Part shown: positions 6,108-6,113 of the stretch, in pieces
Numbering within the stretch: position 1 is the first letter of the stretch
Layout of the letters: each line of letters starts with the position of its first letter
From: Ignavibacteria bacterium UBA2333
GTDB taxonomy: Bacteria; Bacteroidota; Ignavibacteria; Kapaibacteriales; Kapaibacteriaceae
Reading direction: 5' to 3'
DNA: 6,113 nt
Assembly (NCBI GenBank): GCA_002344895.1
Contig: DDUR01000098.1
Span: 1 to 6,113 of the forward strand
Notes under the pieces: generated by a model
Told to the model about the DNA's origin: nothing
Databases searched by the model: none
The model's input: only the letters and a program-made list of their open reading frames with translations
Program-made: the position numbers and the translations under genes

Positions 6108-6113
6108 GGGAAG
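6096..6113. repeat. G-rich tandem array, right edge (GGGGGAAGAT units)
   Basis: One full unit GGGGGAAGAT (6096-6105) and the start of a second (GGGGGAAG, 6106-6113) are visible before the window ends. They are the same type and orientation as the array at 1-57, so the whole locus lies between direct copies. The total number of units cannot be seen. Confidence 0.8.

Overview
The window looks like chromosomal DNA of a free-living Gram-negative bacterium of the FCB group (Bacteroidota / Chlorobi-Ignavibacteria-Kapabacteria side). This is inferred from three things: a secreted Asp-box protein whose C-terminus resembles a type IX secretion (T9SS) sorting domain, a TPR-sensor LytS-type kinase paired with a LytTR regulator, and weak or absent Shine-Dalgarno sequences at most starts. 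No phage, transposase, CRISPR or RNA gene was recognised. The species cannot be named from the sequence alone.

Layout. Positions 1-57 are a G-rich tandem array (units close to GGGGAAGGAT). It ends two bases from the stop codon of a minus-strand gene (60-1277) for an exported protein of unknown function that appears to contain two diverged copies of a ~150-residue module. A divergent intergenic region (1278-1456) separates it from a plus-strand two-gene operon: a periplasmic-TPR sensor histidine kinase (1457-3292) and a LytTR response regulator (3289-4029), overlapping by ATGA. A short convergent gap (4030-4142) holds a long imperfect hairpin that may end transcription from both sides. The rest (4143-6052, minus strand) is one coding region for a secreted Asp-box (BNR-like) protein with a T9SS-type C-terminus, broken by a frameshift near 5288-5351. 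The same G-rich repeat, in the same orientation, resumes at 6096 and runs off the right edge.

How the parts may fit. The kinase and regulator are a clear pair. Their targets are unknown, but the promoter region shared with the left gene contains an imperfect palindrome resembling LytTR half-sites, so autoregulation and control of the left gene are possible. Both flanking genes encode exported proteins, which is compatible with an envelope-related locus but does not prove it. The main points for a second look are the frameshifted secreted protein, the direct G-rich arrays at both ends (one lying where the promoter of the broken gene should be), the kinase that has its phospho-acceptor His and N-box but lacks the usual glycine-rich ATP-lid motifs, and the internal duplication in the left gene.
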